A stretch of 64,000 bases of DNA from Rhodospirillales bacterium (GCA_017640505.1 JAEPQO010000002.1:372001-436000); one strand, 5' to 3'. Shown: positions 27,179-38,799, numbered from the stretch's first letter. Translations and numbers: made by a program. Notes: generated from the sequence alone by a model not told the origin.

Positions 27179-28897
27179 ATGCCGCAAAACGATGACAAAA
27201 ACAATCAAAAGGGAATGAAGCGCGGACTGACGCGTTATGGCGATACGGCGTTTTCGCTGTTTCTGCGGAAGGCCTTTATCAAGGCCATGGGATATACCGA
27301 AGACTCCCTGAATAAACCGATCATTGGAATCGTAGATACCTATTCCGGTTACAATGCCTGCCATGCCAACGTGCCGCAGATCATCGAAGCGGTGAAGCGC
27401 GGCGTCATGCTTGCGGGCGGTTTGCCTGTTACCTTCCCTGTCGTATCCCTGCACGAGAGTTTTTCTTATCCGACGTCGATGTTTCTCAGGAACCTGATGT
27501 CCATAGACGCCGAAGAAATGATTAAGGCGCAGCCGATGGATTCCGTGGTCCTGATCGGCGGATGCGACAAGACGGTTCCGGCGCTCTTGATGGGGGCGTT
27601 CTCTGCCGACAGGCCTACGATCCTCGAGGTCACCGGGCCAATGATGGCGGGTAGCCTGCGCGGCGAACGCATCGGTGCCTGCACCGATTGCAGACGGCTT
27701 TGGGGGATGCATCGGGCGGGTGAAATCGACGCCGCCGGCATCGAAGCTGCATCGGAACGCCTGGTGCCGTCCGCCGGTACGTGTGGCGTCATGGGGACGG
27801 CATCGACGATGGCCCTGATGTCGGAAGCGATGGGCGTCATGTTGCCGGGTGGCGCCGCCATACCGGCCGTGATGAGTGACCGTATGCGTCATGCCGAAGA
27901 AACAGGCGCGCGTGCCGTTGAGATGGCGGCGGAAGAAATCGTGCCGTCGCAGCTAATCACACAGAAACACATCGACAACGCGTTGACGGTTCTGCAAGCG
28001 GTCGGCGGATCGACGAACGGGATCGTGCATATTGCCGCGATTGCAGGACGCCTTGGACTCGACGCGTCGCTTGCGCGCCTCGACGAAATTGGGCGCAAGA
28101 CCCCCGTACTGGTCGATTTGAAGCCGGCTGGTTCGAACTATATGGAAGACCTTTATAAGGCCGGCGGCCTTGCGCCGATACTGCGCGAGATCAAGGATCT
28201 CCTTCATCTCGATGCGATGACGGTCAGCGGCCAAACGCTCGGCGAAAACATCGACGCTGCCGAGCCGCCATTCGAACAGCACATCGTCAAGTCGCGCCGG
28301 GAACCGCTTGCCGAGAACGAGGGTATGATCGCCCTTTCAGGTTCCCTTGCACCGAATGGTGCCGTTCTCAAAAAAGCCGCGGCCTCTCCGGCGCTTTTGA
28401 ACTTCGAGGGCCGCGCCGTCGTGTTTCAGGACCTGGAAGACCTGGCCAACCGCATTGACAGTGACGACCTGGATGTAAATCCCGATGATGTGATTGTACT
28501 GAAGCATGCCGGTCCCAAGGGGGCGCCGGGCATGCCCGAAGCCGGCTACATTCCGATTCCGCTCAAGCTCGCGCGGCAAGGCGTGAAGGACATGCTGCGC
28601 ATTTCCGATGCCCGCATGAGCGGCACCGCGTTTGGCACGATCGTGCTCCATGTGTCGCCGGAAAGTGCGATGGGCGGCCCGCTTGCACTTGTCGAGAACG
28701 GCGACATTATCCGCCTCGATGCAGTTGCCCGGACGCTCGATCTTCTTGTCGACGACGAGGAAATGGAAAAACGGCGCGCAGCATACAAACCACGGGCACC
28801 GCACGCCGGCGCCGAGCGCGGGTATATGAAGCTTTATCTTGATACGGTGACGCAGGCCGAAGACGGCTGCGATTTCGATTTTTTGATCAAGTCATAA
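27179..28897 (+). CDS. IlvD/Edd family dehydratase (sugar-acid type)
   Basis: The enzyme has 572 residues and dehydrates a hydroxy acid with an Fe-S cluster. Candidate cluster cysteines are in SGYNACHANVPQ, VLIGGCDKTVP and SAGTCGVMGTAST. The sequence around FPVVSLHESFSYPTSMFLRN and EVTGPMMAGSLRGERIGACT resembles the arabinonate/pentonate dehydratase branch more than biosynthetic IlvD. The start at ATG 27179 has GGAGG 8 bp upstream; the longer frame from 27143 is rejected. The product of this branch is normally a 2-keto-3-deoxy sugar acid. Confidence 0.88.
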   Translation: MPQNDDKNNQKGMKRGLTRYGDTAFSLFLRKAFIKAMGYTEDSLNKPIIGIVDTYSGYNACHANVPQIIEAVKRGVMLAGGLPVTFPVVSLHESFSYPTSMFLRNLMSIDAEEMIKAQPMDSVVLIGGCDKTVPALLMGAFSADRPTILEVTGPMMAGSLRGERIGACTDCRRLWGMHRAGEIDAAGIEAASERLVPSAGTCGVMGTASTMALMSEAMGVMLPGGAAIPAVMSDRMRHAEETGARAVEMAAEEIVPSQLITQKHIDNALTVLQAVGGSTNGIVHIAAIAGRLGLDASLARLDEIGRKTPVLVDLKPAGSNYMEDLYKAGGLAPILREIKDLLHLDAMTVSGQTLGENIDAAEPPFEQHIVKSRREPLAENEGMIALSGSLAPNGAVLKKAAASPALLNFEGRAVVFQDLEDLANRIDSDDLDVNPDDVIVLKHAGPKGAPGMPEAGYIPIPLKLARQGVKDMLRISDARMSGTAFGTIVLHVSPESAMGGPLALVENGDIIRLDAVARTLDLLVDDEEMEKRRAAYKPRAPHAGAERGYMKLYLDTVTQAEDGCDFDFLIKS

Positions 28898-28900
28898 GAA

Positions 28901-28926
28901 AAGCGCTGTCCGCAAGGACAGCGCTT
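28901..28926. terminator. Hairpin terminator between convergent genes
   Basis: AAGCGCTGTCC (28901-28911) pairs perfectly with GGACAGCGCTT (28916-28926) around a GCAA tetraloop, immediately after the dehydratase stop. Read on the minus strand it is followed by TTTTCTTAT, so it should also stop the histone-like transcript. On the plus strand there is no T-run, and only a hairpin is seen. Confidence 0.7.
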
Positions 28927-28951
28927 CACTGAAGAAAAATTGTCGTTTCCA

Positions 28952-28970
28952 TCCCGGCGTAGCGCCGGGA
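28952..28970. repeat. REP-like short palindrome
   Basis: TCCCGGCG (28952-28959) pairs with CGCCGGGA (28963-28970) with a 3-nt loop. It has the CCATCCCG...GACGA form of short repeated palindromes in many proteobacterial genomes. A diverged relative lies at 59199-59216. It sits directly after the stop of the histone-like gene. Confidence 0.45.
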
Positions 28971-28978
28971 CGAAAGGA

Positions 28979-29422
28979 TCACTTCTTCTTCGCAGCAGCC
29001 TTTTTACGGGCCGGTGCTTTTTTCTTCGCGGCGGGTTTCTTTTTCGCTGCGGTCTTCTTCTTGGCTACGGCTTTCTTGGCCGGCGCCTTCTTCGCAGCGG
29101 TCTTCTTCTTCGCTGCGGTTTTCTTCTTGGCTACGGCTTTCTTGGCCGGTGCCTTCTTCGCAGCGGTTTTCTTTTTCGCTGCGGATTTCTTTTTGGCTAC
29201 GGCTTTCTTGGCCGGTGCCTTCTTCGCAGCGGTCCTCTTCTTCGCTGCGGTTTTCTTCTTGGCTGTCACCTTCTTCGCCGCGGTCTTCTTTTTCGCGGCT
29301 ACTTTCTTCTTCGCTGGAGCTTTCTTGGCTGCCGACTTTTTGGCAGTTGCCTTTTTCGCCGGGGCCTTCTTCTTTGCAGCCGACTTCTTAGTCGCTGCCT
29401 TCTTCTTCACTGCTTTCGCCAT
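28979..29422 (-). CDS. Histone H1-like Lys/Ala-rich DNA-binding protein
   Basis: The protein has 147 residues built almost wholly of tandem Lys/Ala/Pro/Thr units such as [18 protein letters not shown], the pattern of eukaryotic H1 C-terminal tails and bacterial H1-like proteins (Hc1/AlgP type). There is no globular domain. It should be very basic and disordered and bind DNA or RNA nonspecifically. The true start is the ATG at 29420-29422 ([13 protein letters not shown]), behind GGGAGG. The internal repetition (about 24-codon blocks recurring at DNA level) makes copy number prone to slippage and misassembly. Confidence 0.9.
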   Translation of the reverse strand: MAKAVKKKAATKKSAAKKKAPAKKATAKKSAAKKAPAKKKVAAKKKTAAKKVTAKKKTAAKKRTAAKKAPAKKAVAKKKSAAKKKTAAKKAPAKKAVAKKKTAAKKKTAAKKAPAKKAVAKKKTAAKKKPAAKKKAPARKKAAAKKK

Positions 29423-29469
29423 AAAAATAAAACCTCCCGTCAATAAAAAGTCCGAATTCTATACCAGCT

Positions 29470-29478
29470 TGTGGATAA
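29470..29478 (-). promoter_or_regulatory. Perfect DnaA box (TTATCCACA)
   Basis: The minus strand reads TGTTATCCACAAG; the nine central bases equal the high-affinity DnaA box. It lies 48 bp upstream of the histone-like start. A 12-bp perfect palindrome, GGAAAATTTTCC, follows at 29506-29517. No further DnaA boxes are seen nearby, so it is not by itself an origin. It could link expression to DnaA or be chance. Confidence 0.35.
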
Positions 29479-29692
29479 CATCGGAAGTGTAACGCATCAC
29501 ACCTTGGAAAATTTTCCTAGACGCCAATCCGGCATCCCCAAGCTAAAACTTTGTTTTTCCCCCTCAAGAGCGTGTTTGTGTTTTCAAAGTTTCTAACAAA
29601 GAAATTCAAAACCATCGTCGTATTGAAAGTAACACACTTAGTGATACGTGATTATAAAATTCGATTCGTTTCTCAAATGCTAACTTGAAAAG

Positions 29693-30220
29693 TTACTTTG
29701 CACCCGGCACCCAAGCCTTTACCTCGACCGGGCGACCGCTTTGCGTTCGGAAAATTTTCTTCTTTGCGACCTGCGTCGGTGCAGGTGCTTCCCTGCTCTC
29801 GACAAACGACACACCCATTTCCTTCAACGTAATTTCGGCACGCGGTCCACGCTTGATGGCGTTCTTGTAACCGCTGCTTTCTTTGGTGATCTTATCGAGC
29901 CGTTCCATGGACATATGCCCGAAGCGGCGCCAGAAACCGGACAGGAATTCTTCGACTTCAAACGGAAGAAACAGTTCCGCATCGATATCCGGTCTGCCGC
30001 GCGAAAACGCCATGTGCACATTGGGTTCGATCGGACCGATTTCGTCGGCAACAAAGATTGCCGGCATCAGCTTTCGTCCGCGATGAATGATGCAGTAATA
30101 AGCCTGAGCCAGATACAGTAACCGCTGCAGCTTTTGCGGCTGCAGGTACTCATTCTCGTTCAGCGCCGTATCGGCGAACCAGAAAGCGACGTCGAATGCA
30201 TTGCTGACATCTGCGGGCAT
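29693..30220 (-). CDS. DUF4065 (SocA/Panacea-type) protein
   Basis: The protein has about 175 residues. The DUF4065 core is readable: VAFWFADTALNENEYLQPQK, the hallmark LQRLLYLAQAYYCIIHRGRK, then FVADEIGPIEPNVHMAFSRG, and FLSGFWRRFGHMSMERLDKI. DUF4065 includes the Caulobacter antitoxin SocA and Panacea-domain antitoxins. No small toxin ORF is convincing next to it. A lysine-rich C-terminal extension (AKKKIFRTQSGRPVEVKAW) is present. The frame could open with TTG at 30238, but the ATG at 30218-30220 fits the family better. Confidence 0.8.
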   Translation of the reverse strand: MPADVSNAFDVAFWFADTALNENEYLQPQKLQRLLYLAQAYYCIIHRGRKLMPAIFVADEIGPIEPNVHMAFSRGRPDIDAELFLPFEVEEFLSGFWRRFGHMSMERLDKITKESSGYKNAIKRGPRAEITLKEMGVSFVESREAPAPTQVAKKKIFRTQSGRPVEVKAWVPGAK

Positions 30221-30313
30221 CGGTACTCGAAACTCCAAACGACCGAAATTGGCTCTCAGCTTATTGGCGAATGGTAAACTGAATCTTTACGCGATGAAAC
30301 GGAGTTGAGAAAA

Positions 30314-30637
30314 TCACGCCAGCGCGTTGAGCGTTTCGCGTGACAACTCCGATGCCGTCGACAACACGGCAGCGTTGGCACGGTAAACGGACTCAGCCTG
30401 GATCAGATTGGTGATCTCCTGGCCCAGATCCGGTGCAAGCCCGCTCCCGATGACCTGCGCATCGACGGCGGTGCCGCCGCCCGGGTTGGTCCCGCTGTAT
30501 ACAGTCTTCTGTGAAACACGGTTAGCTTCATAACCCGGCGTGTTGATGTTGACGATGTTGTCAGCGGCTGTCGCCACTCTTAGCGACGATGCACGCAGGC
30601 CGGATGTGGCCGAGCTCAATACTGGTGTAAGTGCCAT
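30314..30637 (-). CDS. Miniature flagellar rod/hook-like protein (FlgC-like ends)
   Basis: The 107-residue protein joins the two terminal motifs of flagellar axial proteins. The N-terminus LSSATSGLRASSLRVATAAD, with NIVNINTPGYEANR, is the Flg_bb_rod motif. The C-terminus has EITNLIQAESVYRANAAVLS, the Flg_bbr_C-type helix. The central domain is almost absent (FlgC is about 135-150 residues). ATG at 30635-30637 has GGTGGAG upstream. No other flagellar genes are nearby, so a structural or assembly role is unsupported by context. Confidence 0.75.
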   Translation of the reverse strand: MALTPVLSSATSGLRASSLRVATAADNIVNINTPGYEANRVSQKTVYSGTNPGGGTAVDAQVIGSGLAPDLGQEITNLIQAESVYRANAAVLSTASELSRETLNALA

Positions 30638-30730
30638 GGCGATGATCTCCACCGGCGAACGTATTAGGTTGCGCGTAACGGCGAAGTGACCGCCGTCACG
30701 GTCCCTCGTAAAACAAAGCGCTGGGATTAA

Positions 30731-31171
30731 TCAGAGGCTGAAGCTGAATGCGGTGCCGTTGACCGGCTGCTGCCCGGAAATGATAAGTGCGTTGGTTTCA
30801 TACGTCTTGATGACACTGGACACGGGACGGCCCAGTGCGCGGCCGGCCGGACTTCTATCGTTGCTGCCGGACGCTTCCTTGTCCTGTGCTTCAAAGATCG
30901 TGGCGAAGACGTTCGTGTCAGCGGTAAACAGGCGGTCGAAGCCCGGGTCCGAATACTGGCGGCGGCTTCCTTCTTCCTTATCGAGCAGGGATTGGTTCCG
31001 GCTGTCCTGGAAGCCGGACGCTGCGGCGTCGAATGAGATGTTGGTGCCGGCATTGAGCGCATCGACCTGAGAGGTCGACACGGCAGCCACACGCGTCGGC
31101 GCGGAAACCGCCCGCGCCGCTTGCGCCGGTCCAGCACTCGCTACAGCCGTTGGTTTGGGTACCGTGGCCAT
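30731..31171 (-). CDS. Hypothetical protein next to the flagellar-like gene
   Basis: The protein has 146 residues with an Ala/Val/Pro-rich N-terminus (KPTAVASAGPAQAARAVSAP). It has no signal peptide or membrane helix. A central acidic segment (RRQYSDPGFDRLFTADTNVF, then FEAQDKEASGSND) and a hydrophobic end (TYETNALIISGQQPVNGTAF) are visible. I do not recognise a family. It lies 93 bp upstream of the miniature rod-like gene on the same strand, and the two may be cotranscribed. The 218 bp upstream (31172-31389) show no gene. Confidence 0.6.
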   Translation of the reverse strand: MATVPKPTAVASAGPAQAARAVSAPTRVAAVSTSQVDALNAGTNISFDAAASGFQDSRNQSLLDKEEGSRRQYSDPGFDRLFTADTNVFATIFEAQDKEASGSNDRSPAGRALGRPVSSVIKTYETNALIISGQQPVNGTAFSFSL

Positions 31172-31389
31172 CTAGCCTTGAACCCCCAACATCCAGTTCC
31201 AACCCAGTATATTCTGCGCCCTGGACACACGCCGGGTACACGTAGCAGAACATACATCACAAGGTTAATATCGTAGAATTTTAGGCTCTGAACGTCAATA
31301 TAACCGCCAGTTTTGAGGTTAACGAAACTTTCCTGTCGCAAAGGTAGCGACATGCCATGCATGCCCCTTTTACGGCAGTTTCTTATTCG

Positions 31390-31737
31390 TCAGTTTTTAT
31401 AGGTATCGCTTGGGTAAAATCTTTGCGCGCCGCGAAGGATATCCAGTGTACTGACCTTGCTCGAGGATCGGTCAGTCTCTGCCCTGGCATTAAGAAACTC
31501 ATTTTGGTTCAGTGTGTTACGGGCGTCGAGCAACTGGATTTTCCGCTCTGCGGACTCGAGCGCCAGCGCAAGGTCGCGTATCTGGCGCTCGGCGCGGCGC
31601 AAAGACTCCTGCATTGGACCCATATGTGGCTGGCCGGCAGCGCGTGCGCTCGTGTCCATTCGGCGCGCAATTTCGCTGGTGAACCACAAAGCGCCAAATG
31701 CCATGAAAAAGGCAACAACGGCGAGAAAAATGGACAT
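31390..31737 (-). CDS. Single-span membrane protein with coiled coil, unknown
   Basis: The protein has 115 residues. One helix (IFLAVVAFFMAFGALWFTSE) is followed by a predicted coiled coil from about residue 40 to 90 (QESLRRAERQIRDLALALES and so on). The ATG at 31735-31737 is preferred because GGAG stands 7 bp upstream; the earlier in-frame ATG at 31752 has poorer spacing. The gene follows the GGDEF gene by 70 bp on the same strand. The role is unknown. Confidence 0.65.
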   Translation of the reverse strand: MSIFLAVVAFFMAFGALWFTSEIARRMDTSARAAGQPHMGPMQESLRRAERQIRDLALALESAERKIQLLDARNTLNQNEFLNARAETDRSSSKVSTLDILRGAQRFYPSDTYKN

Positions 31738-31807
31738 ACTGTTGCTCCGCATCCTTTCTGGATAACGTTTAAATCTATTTCAACAGTCATGAATGGAGTG
31801 TTAATGC

Positions 31808-33094
31808 TCAGGCGGCGACGACGCGGTTCCGCCCTTCTTCCTTCGCTTTATAAAGCGCCGCGTCGGCCCGGTTCAGCAAATCAGTAAGGCCCTCATCCTC
31901 GCCGGCGAGACAGCTGGCCCCAATGCTGACGGTGAATGAAATCCGCTGGCCATCTTCAAGTTCAACGTCAGTGGCAGCGAGCTTTGCGCGCAAACGCTCC
32001 GCCGCTTCCAGTGCCGTTTCCATTGGCGTTTCGGGCAACGTCACCGTGAACTCCTCACCTCCGAAGCGGCCAAGCACGTCGACATCGCGAAGTTCGGCGA
32101 CGCACGCGTCGGCGAGTGCTTTCAGAACGCGGTCCCCGGCTTCGTGGCCATAGGTATCGTTCACATTCTTGAAGTGATCGGCATCGAGCATAAGTACGCA
32201 CAACGGGTGCCGGTATCTTTTGCATCTGGTCATTTCCCGCTCGGAAATTTCGGAATAACGGCGCCGGTTGTTGACCCCTGTCAGGGGGTCGGTTGTCGCC
32301 AGACGCCGTAACTCCTCCTCCATCATCTTGCGTTCGGTGATGTCGGTGTAGGACGCAATAAACTCGCCGACCGGCATCGGCCCGCCGCGAATTTCGATCA
32401 CCAGCCCGTTCGGGCGCTGATGATCGATCCGAAACGTTTCGCCGGAACTGAAGAGATCAAGCCGTTCGGCGATCTCTTCGTCGACACGGTCTGCGTTGAA
32501 TTCCCCGTTCGATGCGAGTTGCTTGAGAAGATCAATAAGAGGTACGCCCTCGGTGACAAGCGCGGGCGGAAGATCGAAAAGCTCGGTAAAACGGTCGTTG
32601 TACGAAATCAGTTGCATCGACGGATCGAAAAGCGTGATGCCCGGATCCATATTGTCGAGCACGCCCTGGATCGTTTCAGCCTGCTTGGCAATCCGCTCAT
32701 CTGCTTCGCGTTTTGCTTCCAGCAGTTTCATATGGGTGAGCACCCTGTTGACCGTCCGTGGCAACAAATCGAGATAACTGCCGTCCGTTTCCTTGATGAC
32801 ATAATCAGCGGCACCCATTCGCATCGCCTCGACGACAACGCTCAGCTCGGAGGAGCCGGAGACCATGACAACCGGTGTTTCCTCAGGATTGAGCTGCTTC
32901 AAGATTTCAATGCCGGACATGCCCGGGAGCATGTGGTCGAGCAGAATGATGTCGAATTCGCCCGACTGGCCAAGTTCCAGTCCGGCTGCACCGTCTTCGC
33001 ACAGGGTGACGTCAAACCCGTCGCCTTCCAGGCGACGTTTTGCCATTCGTGCGACGAATGCGTCATCTTCCACGTATAGAATGCGTGTGCTCAT
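31808..33094 (-). CDS. Response regulator with PAS and diguanylate cyclase (GGDEF) domains
   Basis: The protein has about 428 residues. An N-terminal receiver starts TRILYVEDDAFVARMAKRRL and has the phosphoacceptor Asp in IILLDHMLPGMSG and the Lys in ADYVIKE. A PAS domain spans about 140-250 (ILDNMDPG-like VLDNMDPGITLFDP). The catalytic GGDEF domain ends the protein with the active variant GGEEF in LGRFGGEEFTVTLPE. An RxxD motif (RDVD) lies exactly five residues before it, as in the c-di-GMP inhibitory I-site. It starts 7 bp after the hybrid kinase stop and is its likely phosphorelay target. Confidence 0.92.
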   Translation of the reverse strand: MSTRILYVEDDAFVARMAKRRLEGDGFDVTLCEDGAAGLELGQSGEFDIILLDHMLPGMSGIEILKQLNPEETPVVMVSGSSELSVVVEAMRMGAADYVIKETDGSYLDLLPRTVNRVLTHMKLLEAKREADERIAKQAETIQGVLDNMDPGITLFDPSMQLISYNDRFTELFDLPPALVTEGVPLIDLLKQLASNGEFNADRVDEEIAERLDLFSSGETFRIDHQRPNGLVIEIRGGPMPVGEFIASYTDITERKMMEEELRRLATTDPLTGVNNRRRYSEISEREMTRCKRYRHPLCVLMLDADHFKNVNDTYGHEAGDRVLKALADACVAELRDVDVLGRFGGEEFTVTLPETPMETALEAAERLRAKLAATDVELEDGQRISFTVSIGASCLAGEDEGLTDLLNRADAALYKAKEEGRNRVVAA

Positions 33095-33101
33095 CCGCAC
33101 C

Positions 33102-36185
<3,084 letters not shown>

Positions 36186-36201
36186 TTCCCGTTCACGTCC
36201 G

Positions 36202-38646
36202 TCACGCCGCCATTTCCGACCGCAAATTCAGCTTGCCTCGCGCCGGATTTACCTCGATCACCCGTGAAATAACTTTGCTGGCACCGGTTTCGGCGTTCAA
36301 TGCCACACAAGTCAGGGTGATCTCGAAAGCGGGAGATGCGGCCGCGGCAAAAATCGTCAGACTGTCGCCTGGTGGCGCATCAAGGGTCCAGACCCCGCCA
36401 CCATGATTTTTGCCGCGCGAGAGTATGGCGCCTGCCGGCAATTCACCAACTGTCAGCGAAAGTGCTCCATGCCCGTCGGGATCGAAGACATCGGGATCGA
36501 GCGGCAGGTGCATCGCCGGCATATCCGTGCCCCGAGACACCGGGTGCTTGCGGTTCTGGCCGACGATGATCGATTTCTGCATCGCATAAGTGTTGCCGGT
36601 GCCCATCGGGTCGTTTTCTGAAACATGGAGGACAATGGTGCCGTTTTCTCCAATTGGCGGCAGCAGGGATAAGTCGTTGCAGTCATTCGCGGTAAGATGC
36701 CACTGGCCGCCGCCCATATTCCGGCCGCGGGTCAAAAGCGTGCCCGGCGGCAGTCCTGTCAGCCGCACCTCGATACGGGAAGCGCCAGAAACCCCTCTCA
36801 GACGCAGCGGGAGTAAATCCCGGGTGTTGTCGATCCCTCCTGAAGGTGCAATCCGCGGAAGCCGCGGTTCAAGGTCGACATTCGCGCCGCTCGGCCCATT
36901 GACTTTCATATCGTGCCATTTGGTGACGTCGATCCCGAGCCGGTCATAGATTTCGCCACTGTCATCGGACGTTTGAGTCCGTATGAAGTCGCGAAGCTGC
37001 CTCAACTCCGAGATAAATGCCGGGCGCTGCAAATCTTCGAAGGTGGCGTCGACGATCAGAACGTCGCTCTCCGCAACGTCGTCGTCGCGCGCATCGCCGG
37101 GCACCGGCATTGCCGTGTCATTGCCTGAAACGTCATCGGTATTGTCGACTGCGATCTCGTCAAGTTTGTCGGGCTCTGCTGCTCCGGTTTCGGAGACTTC
37201 AGGTTCTTGCGCGGGGAGAACCTCTTCTCGCCCGATTAGCTCGTCGGCGTCGCCCTCGTCAGGTGTATCCGTCATCGGTAACGCGTCTGGCTCATACGTT
37301 TCCTGATGGCTTGCTGAATCTTCGTCGTCCGGAAGGGCCGATTCCGGTTCGTCCATGTGCAATTTCAACGCTTCGCGGACGTCGAGAATCAAGTCACCTG
37401 ACCAAGTGCGGCCGTTGTCCACGGGCATACCATTTGCCGAGATGGCCGGGGAGTTTGCGTCGATGAAAGTGTCGTCGATCTCCAGGCCGAGAAGAACCGG
37501 TGCTCCATCTTCCGTGCCCAGCGTTTCGTAGCGCATCAAGATCTCGAACGGCATTCCGCTGTCGATAAAGGGGACGAGGACGTTGACCTCGCTGTCGCCC
37601 GCGACCGCCCAATTGATAACCCGGTCATATGCGACCGTGCCGTCGGTAAAGACGAAGAAGCGGGTCTGCCCTGCCCCCGAGGCTGCGAGGGTAATTCCGA
37701 AGGCATCATCGGCATCGACATGAAGCGGCGGGTTTTCGACCTGAATGGCGGCGGATTGCGGTGGCGATCCGGCTATCGTCATTTCCACATCAAGTTCGAA
37801 GTCGGGCGTTTCTTCCGGAATGAAAATACTGAGGTTCGAAAGCGCCGTCGCCGGCACCGTCCAGTTACCACCAATGTTTGTACCGGTACTCAGCATGGCG
37901 CCAGCAGGAAGACCAGAGAAGCACAGGGAAATGTCCTTCAATAGTGCCGGATCATCGGTGCCGACGGAAACGTCGAGATCGATCACGACCATTGTTAGTG
38001 GTGCCGCGGGAATGTTTGCGACTTCGGGAGTTTCCGGGGCCGTTGCTTCCGGTAATTTTGCGCCGTCGATATTCGGCGACGGGGATTCGGTGCCGGTTTC
38101 GGGGACGTCCGATTCGGCGTCCGGTTGCGTCATCGACTCTTTGGGGGCTGCTTGATCCGCCTCACGCACATCGCTCTTGTCCCGGGCGGCAAGTACCTCA
38201 TCGGTATCCACATCGTCGATTTCAAAACCTGTCAATTCGGTCCAGGGCGTCTCCGGATCGTCGCCGACAAAGACCCCCTTCAGCATGACCGAGAACGGTA
38301 ACGGGATATCGTCGGGTACCAACGCTGTCAGGCCGTACAGATCGTCCGGGGCCAGATGCCAGAAACCATCGCTCATCGCGACCCCCGAAGCGAGGGTCAC
38401 ACCCGCCGGGAGTCCGCGAATTTCCACGCGTTGCAACGTGCCCCCGTCCGCTACCACAACCTCTTCAGGAAGGAGCAACTCGATGCGACGGCCGCTTTCT
38501 TCCACGGGTGCGAAGCCGGCGGGAAGCCATGGCCTTCCTTCCGCCTTGGAAGCGCGAGGCGTGCCGATTACCTGTGTCAGCCAGGCTGTTACGCCCGGTC
38601 CGGGAACCGGTCCAGCATCTTCGGTTGTACTCTCGTCGTCCGACAT
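36202..38646 (-). CDS. Acidic LPAG-repeat protein without signal peptide
   Basis: The protein has 814 residues, starting at the ATG 38644-38646 (MSDDESTTEDAG). Four repeats of about 55 residues carry the motif LPAG...G....G.W.L and begin near residues 73, 240, 625 and 730 (for example GLPAGVTLASGVAMSDGFWH, GLPPGTLLTRGRNMGGGQWH, ELPAGAILSRGKNHGGGVWT). Similar LPAG units occur in giant cadherin-like alphaproteobacterial adhesins. Between them are acidic linkers (145-215; 435-530) and a beta-rich block at 310-420 with TRFFVFTDGTVAYDRVINWA. I see no signal peptide or membrane helix. The kinase gene starts 17 bp downstream, so they form an operon. Confidence 0.8.
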   Translation of the reverse strand: MSDDESTTEDAGPVPGPGVTAWLTQVIGTPRASKAEGRPWLPAGFAPVEESGRRIELLLPEEVVVADGGTLQRVEIRGLPAGVTLASGVAMSDGFWHLAPDDLYGLTALVPDDIPLPFSVMLKGVFVGDDPETPWTELTGFEIDDVDTDEVLAARDKSDVREADQAAPKESMTQPDAESDVPETGTESPSPNIDGAKLPEATAPETPEVANIPAAPLTMVVIDLDVSVGTDDPALLKDISLCFSGLPAGAMLSTGTNIGGNWTVPATALSNLSIFIPEETPDFELDVEMTIAGSPPQSAAIQVENPPLHVDADDAFGITLAASGAGQTRFFVFTDGTVAYDRVINWAVAGDSEVNVLVPFIDSGMPFEILMRYETLGTEDGAPVLLGLEIDDTFIDANSPAISANGMPVDNGRTWSGDLILDVREALKLHMDEPESALPDDEDSASHQETYEPDALPMTDTPDEGDADELIGREEVLPAQEPEVSETGAAEPDKLDEIAVDNTDDVSGNDTAMPVPGDARDDDVAESDVLIVDATFEDLQRPAFISELRQLRDFIRTQTSDDSGEIYDRLGIDVTKWHDMKVNGPSGANVDLEPRLPRIAPSGGIDNTRDLLPLRLRGVSGASRIEVRLTGLPPGTLLTRGRNMGGGQWHLTANDCNDLSLLPPIGENGTIVLHVSENDPMGTGNTYAMQKSIIVGQNRKHPVSRGTDMPAMHLPLDPDVFDPDGHGALSLTVGELPAGAILSRGKNHGGGVWTLDAPPGDSLTIFAAAASPAFEITLTCVALNAETGASKVISRVIEVNPARGKLNLRSEMAA

Positions 38647-38799
38647 TCGATTCCCTTGCTCCGTCCCCGCGAAGAATGGCAAATTCACTCGCAATGAGTT
38701 GCGGTTAGCCAGTCAACTCGCGTAGTCTAACCGGGACATGGCTGACGCGCGATAGTCCCGTTTCAACTAAGCACTTGATTGTAAGACGTATACCCTACC

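Noticed and set aside
29423-29692. Possible origin of replication around the DnaA box and AT-rich stretch
   Set aside because: Only one DnaA box is seen, there are no 13-mer-like repeats or typical oriC neighbours (dnaA, hemE, parAB, gidA), so an origin is not supported.
29693-30313. Toxin-antitoxin pair with the DUF4065 protein
   Set aside because: No small ORF with ribosome-binding site and toxin-like sequence is present on either side; only the single gene is supported.
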